Shown one piece after another: positions 45,961 through 58,111 of a stretch of 64,000 nucleotides of DNA (its first letter is position 1; each line of letters opens with the position of its first letter). The stretch covers positions 3,472,001 to 3,536,000 of the forward strand of contig JAQOTA010000047.1 of NCBI GenBank assembly GCA_029532415.1, written 5' to 3'. The notes beneath the pieces were generated by a model that saw only the letters and a program-made list of their open reading frames with translations, did no database searches and was not told the origin of the DNA. A program made the translations under genes and the position numbers. This stretch comes from Marasmius tenuissimus (Eukaryota; Basidiomycota; Agaricomycetes; Agaricales; Marasmiaceae).

Positions 45961-47164
45961 TCATGAACGAAAATTCGCCTCTGAAGATGTTGGAGGCATA
46001 TGAGTAGCGTCCTCGCTCACGGTGACTGTATGTGTCAGCGACCCCATCTCCCGGACACCGCCGTCTTCGTGGTATAAAACTCCTCCACGAGTTCCTGCGT
46101 TATCGGAATGATTTAGAGTTCGTTCAGCTCCTTTCTGTCGTGGCCACGGCGCCGGTACTGATATCACTCCAAGAGGCGGGTAAGGGGTTAAGGATGCAGG
46201 ATGAACCGAATCCGAATCTTCGATAGTGAGTGTAGTGATGCTATGGCATCGATTGCGCTTACAACACCACAACAAAATGGCCCTGGTGGCTCAAACAGTC
46301 AGGAGGCCAGCAATGCCAGTGCTCAGACCAACAATCAAAAAAATACTGTACTGGGCCCAGATGCAGACCTCGAAAATTGTTGTCAGCTGTTGTACACTCG
46401 GTCAACTAAAGTGGGGACCTAAGAAGGAGGTGAGGTTGAGGTTAACAAGCCAGTATGAGACAGATATGGAGAATGCCAGGTGTTCTCGGTCCCTGTGGTC
46501 ATCACACTAACCTTGAAAGAAGGTGACTCGAAGACGAAGGAAAAAGACATGGGATCAAATTCTCTACAATATCGTTCAGTTTTTAGCAAAGAACCCGAGA
46601 GGCAAGGACTAGCTCAGTATTTTCGATAGATTCAGGAGTGTTTCGACCCAGCCAGGTATCAGTTCCTGTCACACAAGCACCACAAAAACCCAGCTGGTAT
46701 TACGCGTTAGCACACAGAAGATGAAGGCTGTGAGAGAATGTGAGATTTACAATCCCTTCGAGGAATATTTCGCATACCCTGGCCTTTGTGGACGAAAAGA
46801 GAGGTCTCCACTGAGTTCATCGGTCTGGCCGGCGACGATTTTCACGGTGGCATAGCCATCGAGAATATCCCTGAGGTCAAAGCCTAGCCCCGTAAACTCC
46901 CGCGGACATGGAAACCCGGTGGTTGAAGGGACTATGAGGGCCACACCGATTCTTCAGTTGAGGTGGACTCGATCCCGTTAACGGTGTATCGAGAGCTAAA
47001 TGTTTGATTAACCGAAGGCGGGTCGGGGGCAGTGAGATTGAAGGCAGCGCATGCAAGGAAGCAAAGGCCAGCAAGGAGAACGGTTCTGCCAAGTTTTGCA
47101 ATAGTAATCTCGAATAGTGTGCAAGATCGTAAAATTCGATTCCTCACCGGATAGAGAGTTCCAT
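45961..47164 (-). pseudogene. Membrane protein family, unit R11 (ectodomain 2, tail B), decayed
   Basis: The tail reads LTPYPPLGVISVPAPWPRQK, VLYHEDGG and ends HMPPTSSEANFRS, so the PPTY Tyr is Ser here. The transmembrane segment LIVGLSTGIAGLLTV is cut by an in-frame TGA before ILLWCCKRN. The ectodomain starts normally (CAAFNLTAPDPPSVNQTF) but shifts frame near 46955 before VALIVPSTTGFPCP. Exon 1 is present (MELSIR, ATG 47164), but the near-palindrome is diverged (GCCGGTCCGCTGA) and a TA-flanked element sits directly behind it at 47183. Confidence 0.75.
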
Positions 47165-47182
47165 GATGCCGGTCCGCTGATA

Positions 47183-48026
47183 CTGACCTATTTCACTCAA
47201 TTCGTTTGGTCACAGGTCACAGGCCTCAAATTTTACGAATAATTTTCATGTGGTCACAGGGTCACAGGGGGTCCACACGAATTGGGCCGATATGTGACCA
47301 AAAATTACATATGTCAGTTTCTCATAACTACCGTTCTTCGCACCTCTAATCTACCTATGTACGCCAAACTACATCACTTCTTCCGCCGAGATTTCCCTTT
47401 CAGTACTGCCTCAAGCCCCTCGCGAGTCGCTGTTGAGTGCAAGATTTTCACCTTGATCATCGGCGTACCTCCACCGATCCGCGTCAACGTACAACATATA
47501 TGGCCGCCGGATCTTTTTAGGTTTGTCCTCCTTTCATTTTTCCCTTCCAAAACCACGGGTTCATTCTCTTCCAGACTGATGCTCTCGGTCTCAAATCTCA
47601 GTACCCGAGCTCGGGCGATGATACGGGACTCGGAACGAGAATTAGCTGGTAACAGACATTGTATTGCTAGGGAGGAGGTATTCGCGGAGATCGAGGGGTA
47701 TTGCAAACAGCTCTTGAACATTGAGGAGTATCATTGTAGACGGTAGTGAGTAACAGGTGGGCATGCGGTGAAACAAAAAAAATCTTCCTACTGACTGGAC
47801 TGCGCTGGAAGACCAGGTTGGAATTGCCTCTAAGTATATTCCTGATGAGAACACTGTGTTATAGCCACCCAAAAGCTTATCACGGGTGCTTGAGAAGGTT
47901 TGAGAGTTCATTCGAGTTCCGAATATCTCTAAATGGTCACAGGTCACACGGTGGTCATACGAATTCACATATTCGTATGAAATGGTCACTGGTCACAGCC
48001 CATACGAATTGAGTTAAATAGGTCAG
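47183..48026. mobile_element. 844-bp TIR element, TA duplication, 5' of R11
   Basis: The ends read CTGACCTATTTCACTCAATT and AATTGAGTTAAATAGGTCAG, flanked by TA (47181-47182 and 48027-48028). Inside each end lie GGTCACAGGTCACA words, also found in the element at 60936. The plus frame 47282-47746 (154 codons) has no recognisable transposase motif. It separates R11's start from its former promoter, whose match in other units continues directly after GCTGGTAT. Confidence 0.78.
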
Positions 48027-48297
48027 TATGCAGTCGGGACAAACGGAGTCGAGGTTTCAACTGAGTGTTTTCTCAATGTCGTATACCCTATATATCCTAT
48101 ACTATATACCAGTCTCGAGGGTGGTATTGAGTCTTCCCTCGCTGACTGAAACTCGCCATACGACTTGAAGCCTACTAAGTTACATATCCAAAACAACCGC
48201 TCCTTCACTCTTCACACACTCGAAATATGATCATGACCGGGTCAGCGAAGGAATGTAACGTGACTGTTCACAAGATGAACTATGTGATAGGCATTTA

Positions 48298-49611
48298 TCA
48301 ACAAAAGTTTGCCTCTGAGTACGTTGGAGGCATATGGATGACGCTTTCCCTCGCGGAGACTGTATTCGTGGGTATCCCCAGAAGTCGAGGTCCTCCGTCT
48401 TCGTGACGCACAATCGTCCTGTCTCTAGGTGTTTGCGAATTGTCCAGCATGTCCACCCCCGAGTTATTGAGACGTTGTTCGACCTCTTTCTGTCGTAGGT
48501 GCGGCTTTGATACCGATATCTCTCCGGGTGGTGGATAGGGAATAAAGGAACCGGAATAGCTCGAACGATGCTCGATCGTAGATGTATGGCGTTTATGACG
48601 TCGGGAGCGCTTCCGCCTCCACAGAAAGACGGCGCTGATAGCTATAATACTGAGCACACCACTCACGGCGGCGCTCAGACCAATAACCAAAGCAAGGTTA
48701 GGACTATTCCTCTTCGTCTCGGAACTCCTGTTCCAGGTGAGTTGCAGAAACGGCTGTCATAGCGGGACGACTCACGCCGTAGGGAGCATACTCACTCCGC
48801 TGGTACTTAAGGATACACTATGATTGAATCCGAACTAGTGAAATATATATCGGAGAACGTACCTCGATGTTGAGAGGACAGAACTCGAGGGGCTGGATGG
48901 TAGTACTTCGAACGTGGGCGATTCGTTCATGAACGTTACATTCTGAAGCAACCGAATATCGGTACTACTCAGGTAAAAACCAACAAGAATGTTTCAAGAT
49001 GTCGTTCCAAGAACATATAAGCAATCGAAAAAGCACTAACCTTGAATTCGCACGTTGACCAATGAAGTCGGGAAGGTTTCTGTACAATGCGGCGATCAGC
49101 TCCAAGAAAACATAGTGATTTCACGCTGCTATTACCCATATGCACACACAAAATGGGCGCTAGAAATAAAAGTCAAGTATAAAAAGTAATCTTGATAACG
49201 TGCTCACACACCCTGAAGCCTTAGGCCGCAGTACAAGATCTCCGGAGAAGTTATTTTGAGAGGCCTTGGTATTCGTAGTTGGATAAAATCTTCCATAACG
49301 TCGTGCTAGTTGGCTCCCAATTCATTGGCTACATCCGTTACCGGATAATAGAATCCCATAGGTGGTTTGATGAGATAAGCCCCGAACAAATTTGTACGTG
49401 TCGTATTGAAATCGACGAAGCTTGCATTCCATTGGAAGGTTGAGGCTTGGTTCTCAGCAGCTGAACCTGGGGCTGGGACGGTGAACTCAAAACTGCGGCA
49501 CAAGACGATCGGCAGAGTAAGGACGAAAATACTACCCCGCAATACACATAAGTTATCCGAGCTACACAGAAAAGTAAGTCTCAATACTCACCGAATGAGG
49601 GGATTCATCAT
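48298..49611 (-). pseudogene. Membrane protein family, unit R12 (ectodomain 1, tail B)
   Basis: Tail B is open here from the helix to the end: NLALVIGLSAAVSGVLSIIA, WRRKRSRRHKRH, IPYPPPGEISVSKPHLRQKE, RHEDGGPRL, HMPPTYSEANFC. The 5' end is intact (ATG 49611; leader VLTLPIVLCRS; FEFTVPAPGSAAENQ). In the ectodomain, the conserved CP Cys is Tyr (GFYYPVTD), and a TAG follows ELGAN where R7 has a Tyr codon, then a frame shift. So it has one clean tail and a broken ectodomain. It is the best reference for tail-B sequence in the window. Confidence 0.72.
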
Positions 49612-50751
49612 GCCAGCCTGCTGATATGGGGAGTCGGTTGAGGGGGGGAAAGGTGAGAACAGAAAAATGCACCTTCCATTTTGAAGTAACATCTCCATTC
49701 CTTGGAGGGTATTGATACTCGTAACAACGCTGTGGTTGCTATTCCATGATTGATGATCAGGCCTGCTCGAAATAACCGCGAAAGACGGTTTCCATATGAG
49801 CCATCGCGGAGAAAGCTGATTCTAACCGTGCCATACAACGTCAGAAGGGAGGCTGCAAAAATGAATGATCGGACTTATCGCTGATGAATATGCCCAATAT
49901 CTTACCTCGCTATCCCTACGGGAGGGGCATACTAATTTGACGTACCATGTAGTGTACCGTAGCGTACTAGTCGCGTACCAGCGGTGTATACGGCAGCGCA
50001 CTAGTAGCCTACCGTCGCAGACTTTTGTATATTTTTCCTAGACACACACCTCATCACTAGTATAGTCAGAACATGAGCCAACCATGCCATCTCAGTGACG
50101 CACGGAACCTTAGACCATCAAATCATTCGGAGCTATCACCCGACTGATATGCCCTCCACTCATTGAGCCCATATTCGACTCTGATTTCTCTGGGTTGAGG
50201 ACTTCAGTTGTTGAATCAAATTCTCATTCTTGAATATGTATCATGGTGTTGATTTGAGCTTGGGAAGATGAGAGAATAAACTAAACGGCAAGAGGGGAGA
50301 AAGGCTACGTCAATTCCCCTAGGTCCCAACCTGATTTGATCTTATCTTGAAATTTTTGTCGCGCAGGTTTTTCGCTATCTTTTTGATCCTTTCCTTTTCA
50401 CCCCGTCATGTTCAAAGGCCTGGTGAGTTGTACTTTATAGAGCTTTTTGGCTTTTATACTCAACTACCAATAGAAACAAGCATTCAGTATGTTGTTCAGC
50501 TCGAACGGCGAGACCACCGAGGCGGAGAATTCCTCATATTGACCACCAAGCACTCACTCTGCTTGAAGTCCTTGTGGATGATAGATAGAATGTCATCTGT
50601 AGAGAGCTCAGCAAGCGTGACTACAGATGAACACTGGATTTCAAATTTTGCATTACAAACGTATCTCTCGGATCTCCCAGTATAAATCCCATTGGTGACT
50701 GCCCCGACTGACGTACACTCCCTTAGAACTCGCATATCCAACACTCAGGCT

Positions 50752-50955
50752 GACGTTCAGAGTAGCGCACCCAATGCCAAAGTAGCGTACATACTGCTCT
50801 GAGTAGCGTACCTAATGTTCCAAAGTAGCGTACCTAGCGTTCCGAGTAGCGTACCTGTCCCTCACAATAGCGTACCGGATGCCAGAGTAGCGTACGCTAG
50901 TGTCTCAAGTAGCATACCCAGTATTTACACTGGCGTACCTAGTGTACATAGTGCT
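50752..50955 (+). repeat. Degenerate tandem repeat, AGTAGCGTACC core, about nine copies
   Basis: Units of 20-22 bp each begin AGTAGCGTACC followed by a variable half (for example TAATGTTCCAA, TAGCGTTCCG, GGATGCCAG). The same core recurs at both ends of the surrounding 3.5-kb element, so these may be transposase-binding subterminal repeats. Confidence 0.75.
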
Positions 50956-50959
50956 CATA

Positions 50960-52230
50960 CATCAGGAAAACGGTCCACAGGTAATTTGCGCTAATTACCG
51001 AAAACTCGGAGAAATTCTGATAATTTCCCCGCCATCCCGAATTCTCGAAATTATCAAAATTGAGCGGTCCAAAATTCAATTTTGATAATTTCGACAATCT
51101 TAGAGGCAATTAGGACATCTTTACGGTAGGTTTCCCCGATTTTCACCAGGATTTCTTGATATCAATGAGAGCAACAATTAGATTGAGTAGCAGTAGGCAT
51201 TCGGTGCCTGTACACATTATTTCTAGCTAGTCAAGATACACATTCTACATAAGGCTTAAGCAGCTACAATCAGCCCCGAAGTCTCCATTCACAGCATCGC
51301 TGCACCAGTATAACTGTCCTTCTCTACTCAATGAAACCTGTTTCGAGAAAGGACCGGTGAGTACAGGATGAATGGATGTGAAAACATGTAGGCCTACCTC
51401 GGTGAAGTACGAATTCAATGGTCATTGCCCGTGCAAGTGAGAAGTGGGTATTTGGGTATTGGCCTTTGGTTAATAGTACATGACTACGTGACGCAAACAC
51501 AAATGAAAGAAGTCAGAGCCCAAGAAAAGCAAGAGCAAAATTCAAAGCCACAACACACCTAAAACGTCCAAACTAATGTCCATGGATAGTATGAAACTCC
51601 ACACTTTGAGTTGGGGGGGAGGTCCAGTCAGTGAGTGAGCGATGGGTGTCAAAGAACAAGAAAGGAACAGATGACCCTGACCCTTTGTTGGCATATTATA
51701 TTGTACGCCACTTCCCGATAAGTTCTCACACGGTAGTTCAATTGAAACACATCCGTGGGCCTTGCGGCGCTCACTCCGAGTGTATTTTGCCCTGGTTCCA
51801 CCGGGATCGGGGTGCGAAGTGAACACGGAGTCCAACGGGGTGTTATAACTCTATTACAAGGTATGTTGGCTATGAGTTGAGCATACCCTTCATTCTTTCG
51901 ACTGCAGAGTCAATACTTGAAGGAGTCCACTCGGGTGAGATGTGAAGGTATCTAGCACGATAGTTGGGTGCAATTAGATGGCAGCCATCACTAGGCACAC
52001 GCAATCATACTCACAGGCAGGCTCTGCGTGAGTGCACGCTCTTACAATGCTGTGAATTACTGAAAACCTGCTTGAAAGTTAGCAAAAAGTTCAGGGAAGT
52101 TTTGCTATGTTGCATAAGCGCCGGGCCTGGGACCGGATTTGCTGAATTATCTTGCTTACTTTCCCTTTGGGAAATCTTATAGAAAATTAGCCGGAATTTC
52201 TGTAATTAGTATTGGACCGTTTTCCTGATG
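50960..52230. mobile_element. 1.27-kb TIR element, TA duplication
   Basis: Ends CATCAGGAAAACGGTCCA and TGGACCGTTTTCCTGATG, flanked by TA (50958-50959 and 52231-52232). These features fit Tc1/mariner or pogo-type elements. No open transposase frame; the longest frame (about 97 codons) is unremarkable, so it is non-autonomous. Confidence 0.82.
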
Positions 52231-52245
52231 TAGTTGTGTACTAAT

Positions 52246-52729
52246 TGTCATGAAGACACCACTTTTCCCTCCACCATTTGCTCACATGATTATCACATGT
52301 TCTTTTCTCACGGTCACTTACTATACATCCTTATTTCTCACAATCCCCTTTCTTAACCCACCATTGCGCAGCTTTAACCCACATCGCGCAGCCATCCCAT
52401 TATCTCATACCGACTCATTCCTTATTCATCCTTGACTCATACTTACTCATACACGACTCATAGGTAGCCACTCCGACTCCAGCTCTGACTGTAGGATAAG
52501 TATATAAGCTAGCTAGTCTTCACCTGGTCCCTCATCTTGACCTCTTGTCGTTGGGACCAGGTGAGTAGTACAGTTTCCTTTTCTTTCCTTCTCTACAATA
52601 GATCTAACTTGTCGTTGGGACCAGTCCTGCCTTATCTCTGCCTGAGTCGAGCCCGCTGCTCCTCTCCTAGCTTGCTACTACCGCTCTCTGCCTCCGCCGT
52701 CTCCAATAGACGCTCAGCACTTCGTGACA
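52246..52729 (+). mobile_element. Solo LTR, gypsy-like, 484 bp
   Basis: TGTCATGAAGACACC to CACTTCGTGACA, flanked by CTAAT on both sides (52241-52245 and 52730-52734). TATA-like AAGTATATAAGCTAGC at about 52497. Near-identical inverted copy at 42824-43307. The clean duplication and high similarity suggest recent activity of this family. Confidence 0.9.
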
Positions 52730-53839
52730 CTAATAGTTTACAGTGGTGTACCTCTTATTGATTCCTCATGGCCACGAACTGAGGCTGATGTTTTGCTCGC
52801 TATGCTCACACGTTGCATGAGACATTGATCAACAAATTTATTTGACAGATTTAGCTTACCGCCAGATCAGGAGGCTCAAAGTACATATCAAGTAGAGTCA
52901 GAAGTCATCACAAGTCATGTATTCCGACCTCTCTCAGCCTTACACTTACATGAGCCACCCTGAAAGGCGTGTTGAAGAGATGTGCCCACCGCAGGAAAAC
53001 AATCCGGTTCTTGAGAATGAGGTTTGTGGGAAGTGTCTATGAGTTAATTTTGCTCCATTGGGCCGGATGGTAATTTTTAACGATGGAGAGGTCCATTTTG
53101 CGCGTGTCGACACCCATTGACAGTTGAGATAATCAGTCGAGCAATTTTTCCACATCCATTATCCCTGACGTATTGAAGACCCATAAAACTCTGGTACCTC
53201 CCGAAGGCTGACTGTTGTCAAAGCTCGCAACTAAGTGACATCTCAGGAGCTATAGTAGCTATTAGTGAGCTTGATTGTCTATCAACAAAGAGGAGGAGAA
53301 GTATCCCAAAGTGGCAAGAGACCATCTACGTTCACACAGAGTGGGTGGCTGTGCTGACCCATCAATTGGTGTACCTTGCACATCAAAATGTGAAATTGAC
53401 GTACTACTAGCGTACAGTAGCGTACATGTGGAACGCTACTTTAGATAGGCCCCTACGGGAGGGACTAGTGACCATCGACTGAGGGAGTCCTGGTGAGACA
53501 AAATTAGTTGACCAACAAGCCCACGGTGCTTCCCGACGAACCAATCTTAGTACTTACCTATACTCCCCAGTCCATTTGTGGTTAATCTGGCTTTCTTTGA
53601 ACGAGGGCCTGTTATAGCTTGGCTGCAATAATGGGCCCGCTATCTCTCCCCTGATCACCATTGATCAACTATTGCTGAATCCGCCATCTGGCTCAAAGTG
53701 GCCTATTTTGATCCGAAATTGTTGGATAGGGATACATCCGCTTCTTCGTTCCTGGTACGCTTCAAACGTTCACGGTCAGTGACATTCAAGTATACGTAAC
53801 GGACTTCGTAGACAAAGTAGATCGTTTAGTAACCAGTTA

Positions 53840-54932
53840 TCAACAAATATTTGCCTCTGAGTACGTTGGTAGTCTCTGAAGGTCGCTCTCGCTCCCGGGG
53901 TTTGTGCTGGTAGTAGGAGATGCGAGCAGCCGAATTCCGCCGTCTTCGTAATTAAAAACCGCCCTTCTCTCCTTACGCGCTTTTACATTGATCGGGATAC
54001 CTAGCTGCGGATTGCTGAGACGTCGTACAACCTCCTTCGGCCGTGGCTGTGGCTCTGCCACTGAACTCTCCCGAAGAGCGGATAGGGGGTCAAAGACGCT
54101 GGGCAATTTGGAGCTTCGTCAATGGTGAACGTGGGGTGTATATGGCTTTGTGAAGGCATTCGCTGGTGACTAAGATACAGGCGAGGCTTGCCAATCCAGC
54201 CGTCAGACCCACGATCAAGGCAAGGTTAGAGTGATCTCGAGTCCTGTGTATAGGTGAGTTGTGGTAATTATTATCATGTAGGGGTTTTGCTAGCTATTTT
54301 TGGTGACTTACCCCTTATGTTTGTTGGTGGGTGCGTTATTGTCTCCGCCGGATGGCGTGAAGGTGAAAGAGGGAGATGAATCTGAACCAGGTTTTCAACT
54401 TACGGAGAAAGGAGGAGATTACCATCAATGACAGGTTTTCGACACCCCTGCGGGAGTAATGAGAATAGTTCATGGTATAAGTAGATCTAACGGCTGAGTA
54501 GAAATAGACTTACTCAAAGTCATCACGACGAGGGGCACGTTGAGTTTTCTACAAAAAATATCACTTAGATCAGAAGAGCACAGACATTTCAAGTTCCCAT
54601 TACCCATATGCACACACAAAATGCTCTCTAAAAGGCGTCAAATCAATAGCATCCCCAGAGGCGTGCTCACGTATTGTGAAGATGTGGACTGGAGGCAAAC
54701 ACTTCCGGATAGGCTTTTGTCTTGTTTATTTGTTTAGTTGGCGACTTTCCAGTCCCAAATGACATCCCCCACGGTCCACCTCGCTATTCTGCACGATGGC
54801 TTCAAGCTCTTGAGATCACGACACAATTTGCCCAGCAGGGCAAAGAAACAAATGCTACCAGATCATTGACATAAGCATTCTGAGCAGCCAAGAAAGTTTG
54901 AGTTTCGATGCTCACCAAAGAACGAGTATCAT
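53840..54932 (-). pseudogene. Membrane protein family, unit R13 (ectodomain 1, tail B), decayed
   Basis: Tail-B frame 54106-53840 reads VARPRPKE-like sequence (AEPQPRPKEVVRRL), VFNYEDGG and ends RLPTYSEANIC, so the first Pro of PPTY is Leu. The helix LIVGLTAGLASLACILVTS is followed by a deletion and frame change. Exon 1 (ATG 54932, MILVLW) and leader ICFFALLGKLCRDL are intact. Most of the ectodomain is deleted: the leader joins directly to ELEAIVQN-type sequence, about 170 bp shorter than R8, with the short word GAGATCACGACAC at the junction. Sister copy of R8 by segmental duplication. Confidence 0.7.
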
Positions 54933-55137
54933 CAAGCCAGCCAGCTGGTATGATAAGTGTGCTGAGGGTCAAAAGTTGAGAGCAGAAACGTGCATTTCCT
55001 TTTACTCTTAAAGTGCCGAAGGTGATTACGGCCCTTTGCGAAAAGGATGGCACAACCTAGGAAGATGAGATACATAAAAAGAGAAATCAAGAAGGGTTGT
55101 GCGAGGGGAGGAGATACGAGCGGTAGCAAACCCGCTT

Positions 55138-55230
55138 CAAACACCCTTGAGTCCACCCCAAGAATCTTTGAATCCACCCCGAACACCTCCGAATTCACAT
55201 CAAACATCTCCAAAGCCGCATCAAAAACGT
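55138..55230 (+). repeat. 21-bp minisatellite, about four copies
   Basis: Same units as at 24430-24542 (AACACCTCCGAATTCACATC and relatives) with one unit fewer, in the duplicated segment upstream of R13. It is also flanked by a TATA-like word (ATACATAAAAAGAG at 55066). Confidence 0.7.
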
Positions 55231-55728
55231 CTGGCCACCTACAACCACCCTTCAAACGCACCTCGCCCTCTCCTATAAAATGTCCGAAACATCGACCAAA
55301 TAGGCGGAGCCGCCGTCTACGTTCACCAATGATTATCCTCCAATACCCACCACCTGCGAACTGTGTGCCAACCTTTTCCCAAAGGGCTGTAACATGATAT
55401 TGCTGTGAACTGATGCTCAGCCACGCTTTCTCGGAATCACCATGGTGCATACTTAGTTCCTGATGTGAGGTAATGACTAGCTAGCTGGCGACCGGGAACG
55501 TGGTACTATCATACGGGATTGAATGGGAACAATGGGAAAATATCAGCTAGGAATTGGAGGGCGTTAGACAGAGTACTGATTTGGGGTACAGGGTCGGTGT
55601 ATTCAGCTTTCTTGCCAGGCCAAAGGTCTGTGTAACTCCGATGTAAAGTAAATATGACGGCACGTAGAGGCTGTGCGCGGACGAGCCGCTGATTCGAAGT
55701 TCACCCTCTTGATTCCACGGCGACAGAG

Positions 55729-55820
55729 AAATCATGGCAAGTTTGAGTAGGTTCGACACCCCTGGATAATGGATATGTAGTTTTCATCGTAGAAGGAGTA
55801 TGGAATCACAACCACCCATC
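55729..55820 (-). pseudogene. tRNA-Arg relic 3' of R14
   Basis: Retains GGTTCGACACCCC (T-arm image), TCGTAGAAGGAGTATGGAATC and CACAACCA in the right order, with lost stems. Confidence 0.5.
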
Positions 55821-56110
55821 ATAACCACCAGCGAACGCAGACCTGATCACGATGATACAGTAACACACTGGATCGTGGTGTTCAACTGAAGGCACACCAA
55901 CGTAGATGGTTCTCTGAGGATCTGAGGTCGCTTATAAATCTGCAATGCCAAAGGCTATGGCACTCAGAAAATAAATTACAATATTGTACAAAATAGCTCC
56001 TTGATCTTCCAAGTACAAGCCAACCCACTTCACGCCTCTAACATCCTCACTGCTCACTAGGTGATCAACCGATGCGCGAGAAACCTTTGCCCTCCGCATT
56101 AAAAACCTCA

Positions 56111-57353
56111 TTAAATATCTACTCCCCCGGAACCTGGGCCTTGCTGTGCTCGCAGCGCCGGCTCGGGTGCAAGGGGAACCGAATAGGACGATGGTGAAGA
56201 CCTGACAGAGGGGAAATGATAGCTCTTCTGCATTGTTTCGTTGAATCCGAGAGGCACATGGGATGTTTGTGTTATTATTGTTGGGGACCCGGGGCTGCGA
56301 AGTCCTCCCGGAGGGGGCAAAGCAGCAGTGTGTACAGGATAATGGTTGGTGCTTGTCAGTGTTGAGGCGAGGATAGAAGGAGGCGGTGCTTGCTGAAGCA
56401 GCTGATGCTCCTTGTGGAACTGGTTGAGCTTCCTCTGGTACCGGAATCGTCGATAAAAGAACACTGCTATGAGAATGCAGACAATGGCTATGCCTCCTGC
56501 AATGCCTCCCACAACAGGGCCTATGATACTCTTCTTTTCGTGGCACTCTCTGGTACTCGAAATTAGCAAGGGTTTAGCCAGAAATATTAACTTACCCCTT
56601 GTCTTGCTTACAACCTGGTTTGCCATTCTTTGACAATACATTGAACATGTTCGACTGATTTTTGTATGTCCAGGTCTTGAAATCACTAAAGTGTATCTCT
56701 CTACATGGTCGACAGGTTGGTTCAGTACGCAGTGAGAAAACACAAGACAGAAGAGCACTGACTTGCGGCTACCCCCTTCAGATTCGCCTTGACCATTGGC
56801 ATCATGATCAGTCAAGTTCCTACATGATCCATTTGTCAGCTCCTGAATAAATCGGACATTTTATGCTTCTGATACCCATATGCACACAAGGAATAGTTGC
56901 TAAAAAACTTGTCAAGTGACGAACTCCCTTGTATATTCCTACGCACCCTGAACGCTGAGGCTGAAGTATGAGTGGGCCAGAAAAACTGTCATTCTGAACG
57001 GCTGGTCTTTGGAAGATGAAAGATTGTTCTACGACGTTATCGAAGTTGGCTCCCAAGCTATTGGCTACATCATTCTCTGGGCAGTCGAATCCTTCCGGTC
57101 TTATGAGAAGAACTCCAAACGAATTTGTGTCATTCGCAGGGAAGTCCGAGCGCGTTGCATTCCAAAAAAAATTTGAGGCCTCATTCTGAACAATCGAGCC
57201 TGGGGGTGGGAGGGTAAAACTAAAGCCGCGGCACAAAATGATTAACTGAGCGACGAGGAAAGAGCCACTAGTTTACAGTCATCAGCATGAGCATTCTGGA
57301 CAATGCAGAAAAGAAAGCTCCGGATTCGGTACTCACCGGATAACGAGATTCAT
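56111..57353 (-). CDS. Membrane protein family, unit R14 (ectodomain 1, tail A)
   Basis: ATG at 57353: exon 1 MNLVIR plus one shared codon. The intron ends AAACTAG, and the leader rejoins as GSFLVAQLIILCRG followed by FSFTLPPPGSIVQNEASNFF, FPANDTNSFGVLLIRPEGFD, CPENDVANSLG and QPQRSGCVG. Exon 3 is open if the acceptor TTTATTCAG is used (ELTNGSCRNLTDHDANGQGE); with the acceptor used in R17 it would be out of frame. The last exon has the helix PVVGGIAGGIAIVCILIAVF, YRRFRYQRKLNQFHKEHQLL, APPPSILASTLT, VPLGFNETMQKSYHFPSV and the divergent ending QQGPGSGGVDI. One of the best-preserved units. Confidence 0.72.
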
Positions 57354-58111
57354 TATGCCAGCCTGCTGGTATGTGGAATGGGTTCAAGGGAAAGAGGCGA
57401 GAGTAGCGACGTGAAATTTCTATTCTAAAGTAACCTTGCGTAGGGCATTGATAATCAAGATAACGCAGCGGGTGCAATTCCGAACATAATAATCAGGCTC
57501 GCTAGATACGGCTGTACGAGATGGTTCCCAGTGTGGATCATGGAAGAAAATAAACATTCGTCCGCGCGTTCGCATCATCGTATGGAGTATGCAGTAGGCT
57601 GTGAATATGGGGAAGGCGTCACCTCAAAAGTGCTCAGCCCTGGGCGGATGGGGCGAGACGAGGCAGGTGTAGTCGTAACCATCAGTACGAACGCCAAAAA
57701 CTCAACCTATCTCACTGTTCAGAATTAGCGGCCGTCGACAGGCCAATTGCTGAGCTAGCAATACCGATGATCGATGCATGATGAATTCGTTCTCGGCATT
57801 CAACGATGCGAAAAGCTAAGTAACACCTAATTCTTACGTGTGGCATTGCCCCGAGTTTGATCTTACTTTCTTTGTTCGGGGGTTGCCTGGTGTTAGGATC
57901 CATGGTGGTGTTATTGTGTTCTTTTTTTCTTTTTGCTATTTTCTGCTGGTCAATCCTTTATCAGAGCTCCCATGGTGTCTCCGAAGCTATCAGCCGGGGA
58001 ATACCGAGCTTCGCTTGATGAAGACCTAGCTTAGTTTCTGTGTTTAGCTTCTTCGCTTGGTGAATATTCCGAGGCATTATAGGATCGATTGCGCGCTAAG
58101 TCCTCATCAAC

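Larger units (their letters stand above)
49927..53450. mobile_element. 3.5-kb element with AGTAGCGTAC terminal repeats and 13-bp flanking duplication
   Basis: Both flanks are CCCTACGGGAGGG (49914-49926 and 53451-53463). They interrupt the conserved intergenic block that is continuous at 22740, 26050 and 58515, so the insertion is certain. Each end has several GTAGCGTAC words, and the interior has a tandem array of them at 50752-50955. Nested inside are a TIR element (50960) and a gypsy-like LTR (52246). No transposase or RT was seen. A 13-bp duplication is longer than usual for TIR transposons. Confidence 0.75.

Noticed and set aside
47282..47746. 154-codon frame inside the 844-bp TIR element as a transposase
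   Set aside because: No DDE motifs and no similarity I recognise; an overlapping antisense frame is equally open.
50347..50744. Frames of 82-112 codons in the 3.5-kb element as coding
   Set aside because: Mutually antisense, short, no recognised motif.
50752..50955. CRISPR-like array
   Set aside because: Units of 20-22 bp without constant repeat/spacer division, in a eukaryotic genome; it is a degenerate tandem repeat.
42824..52729. The two gypsy-like LTRs as one retrotransposon
   Set aside because: They are inverted relative to each other and enclose host genes, so they are separate solo LTRs.
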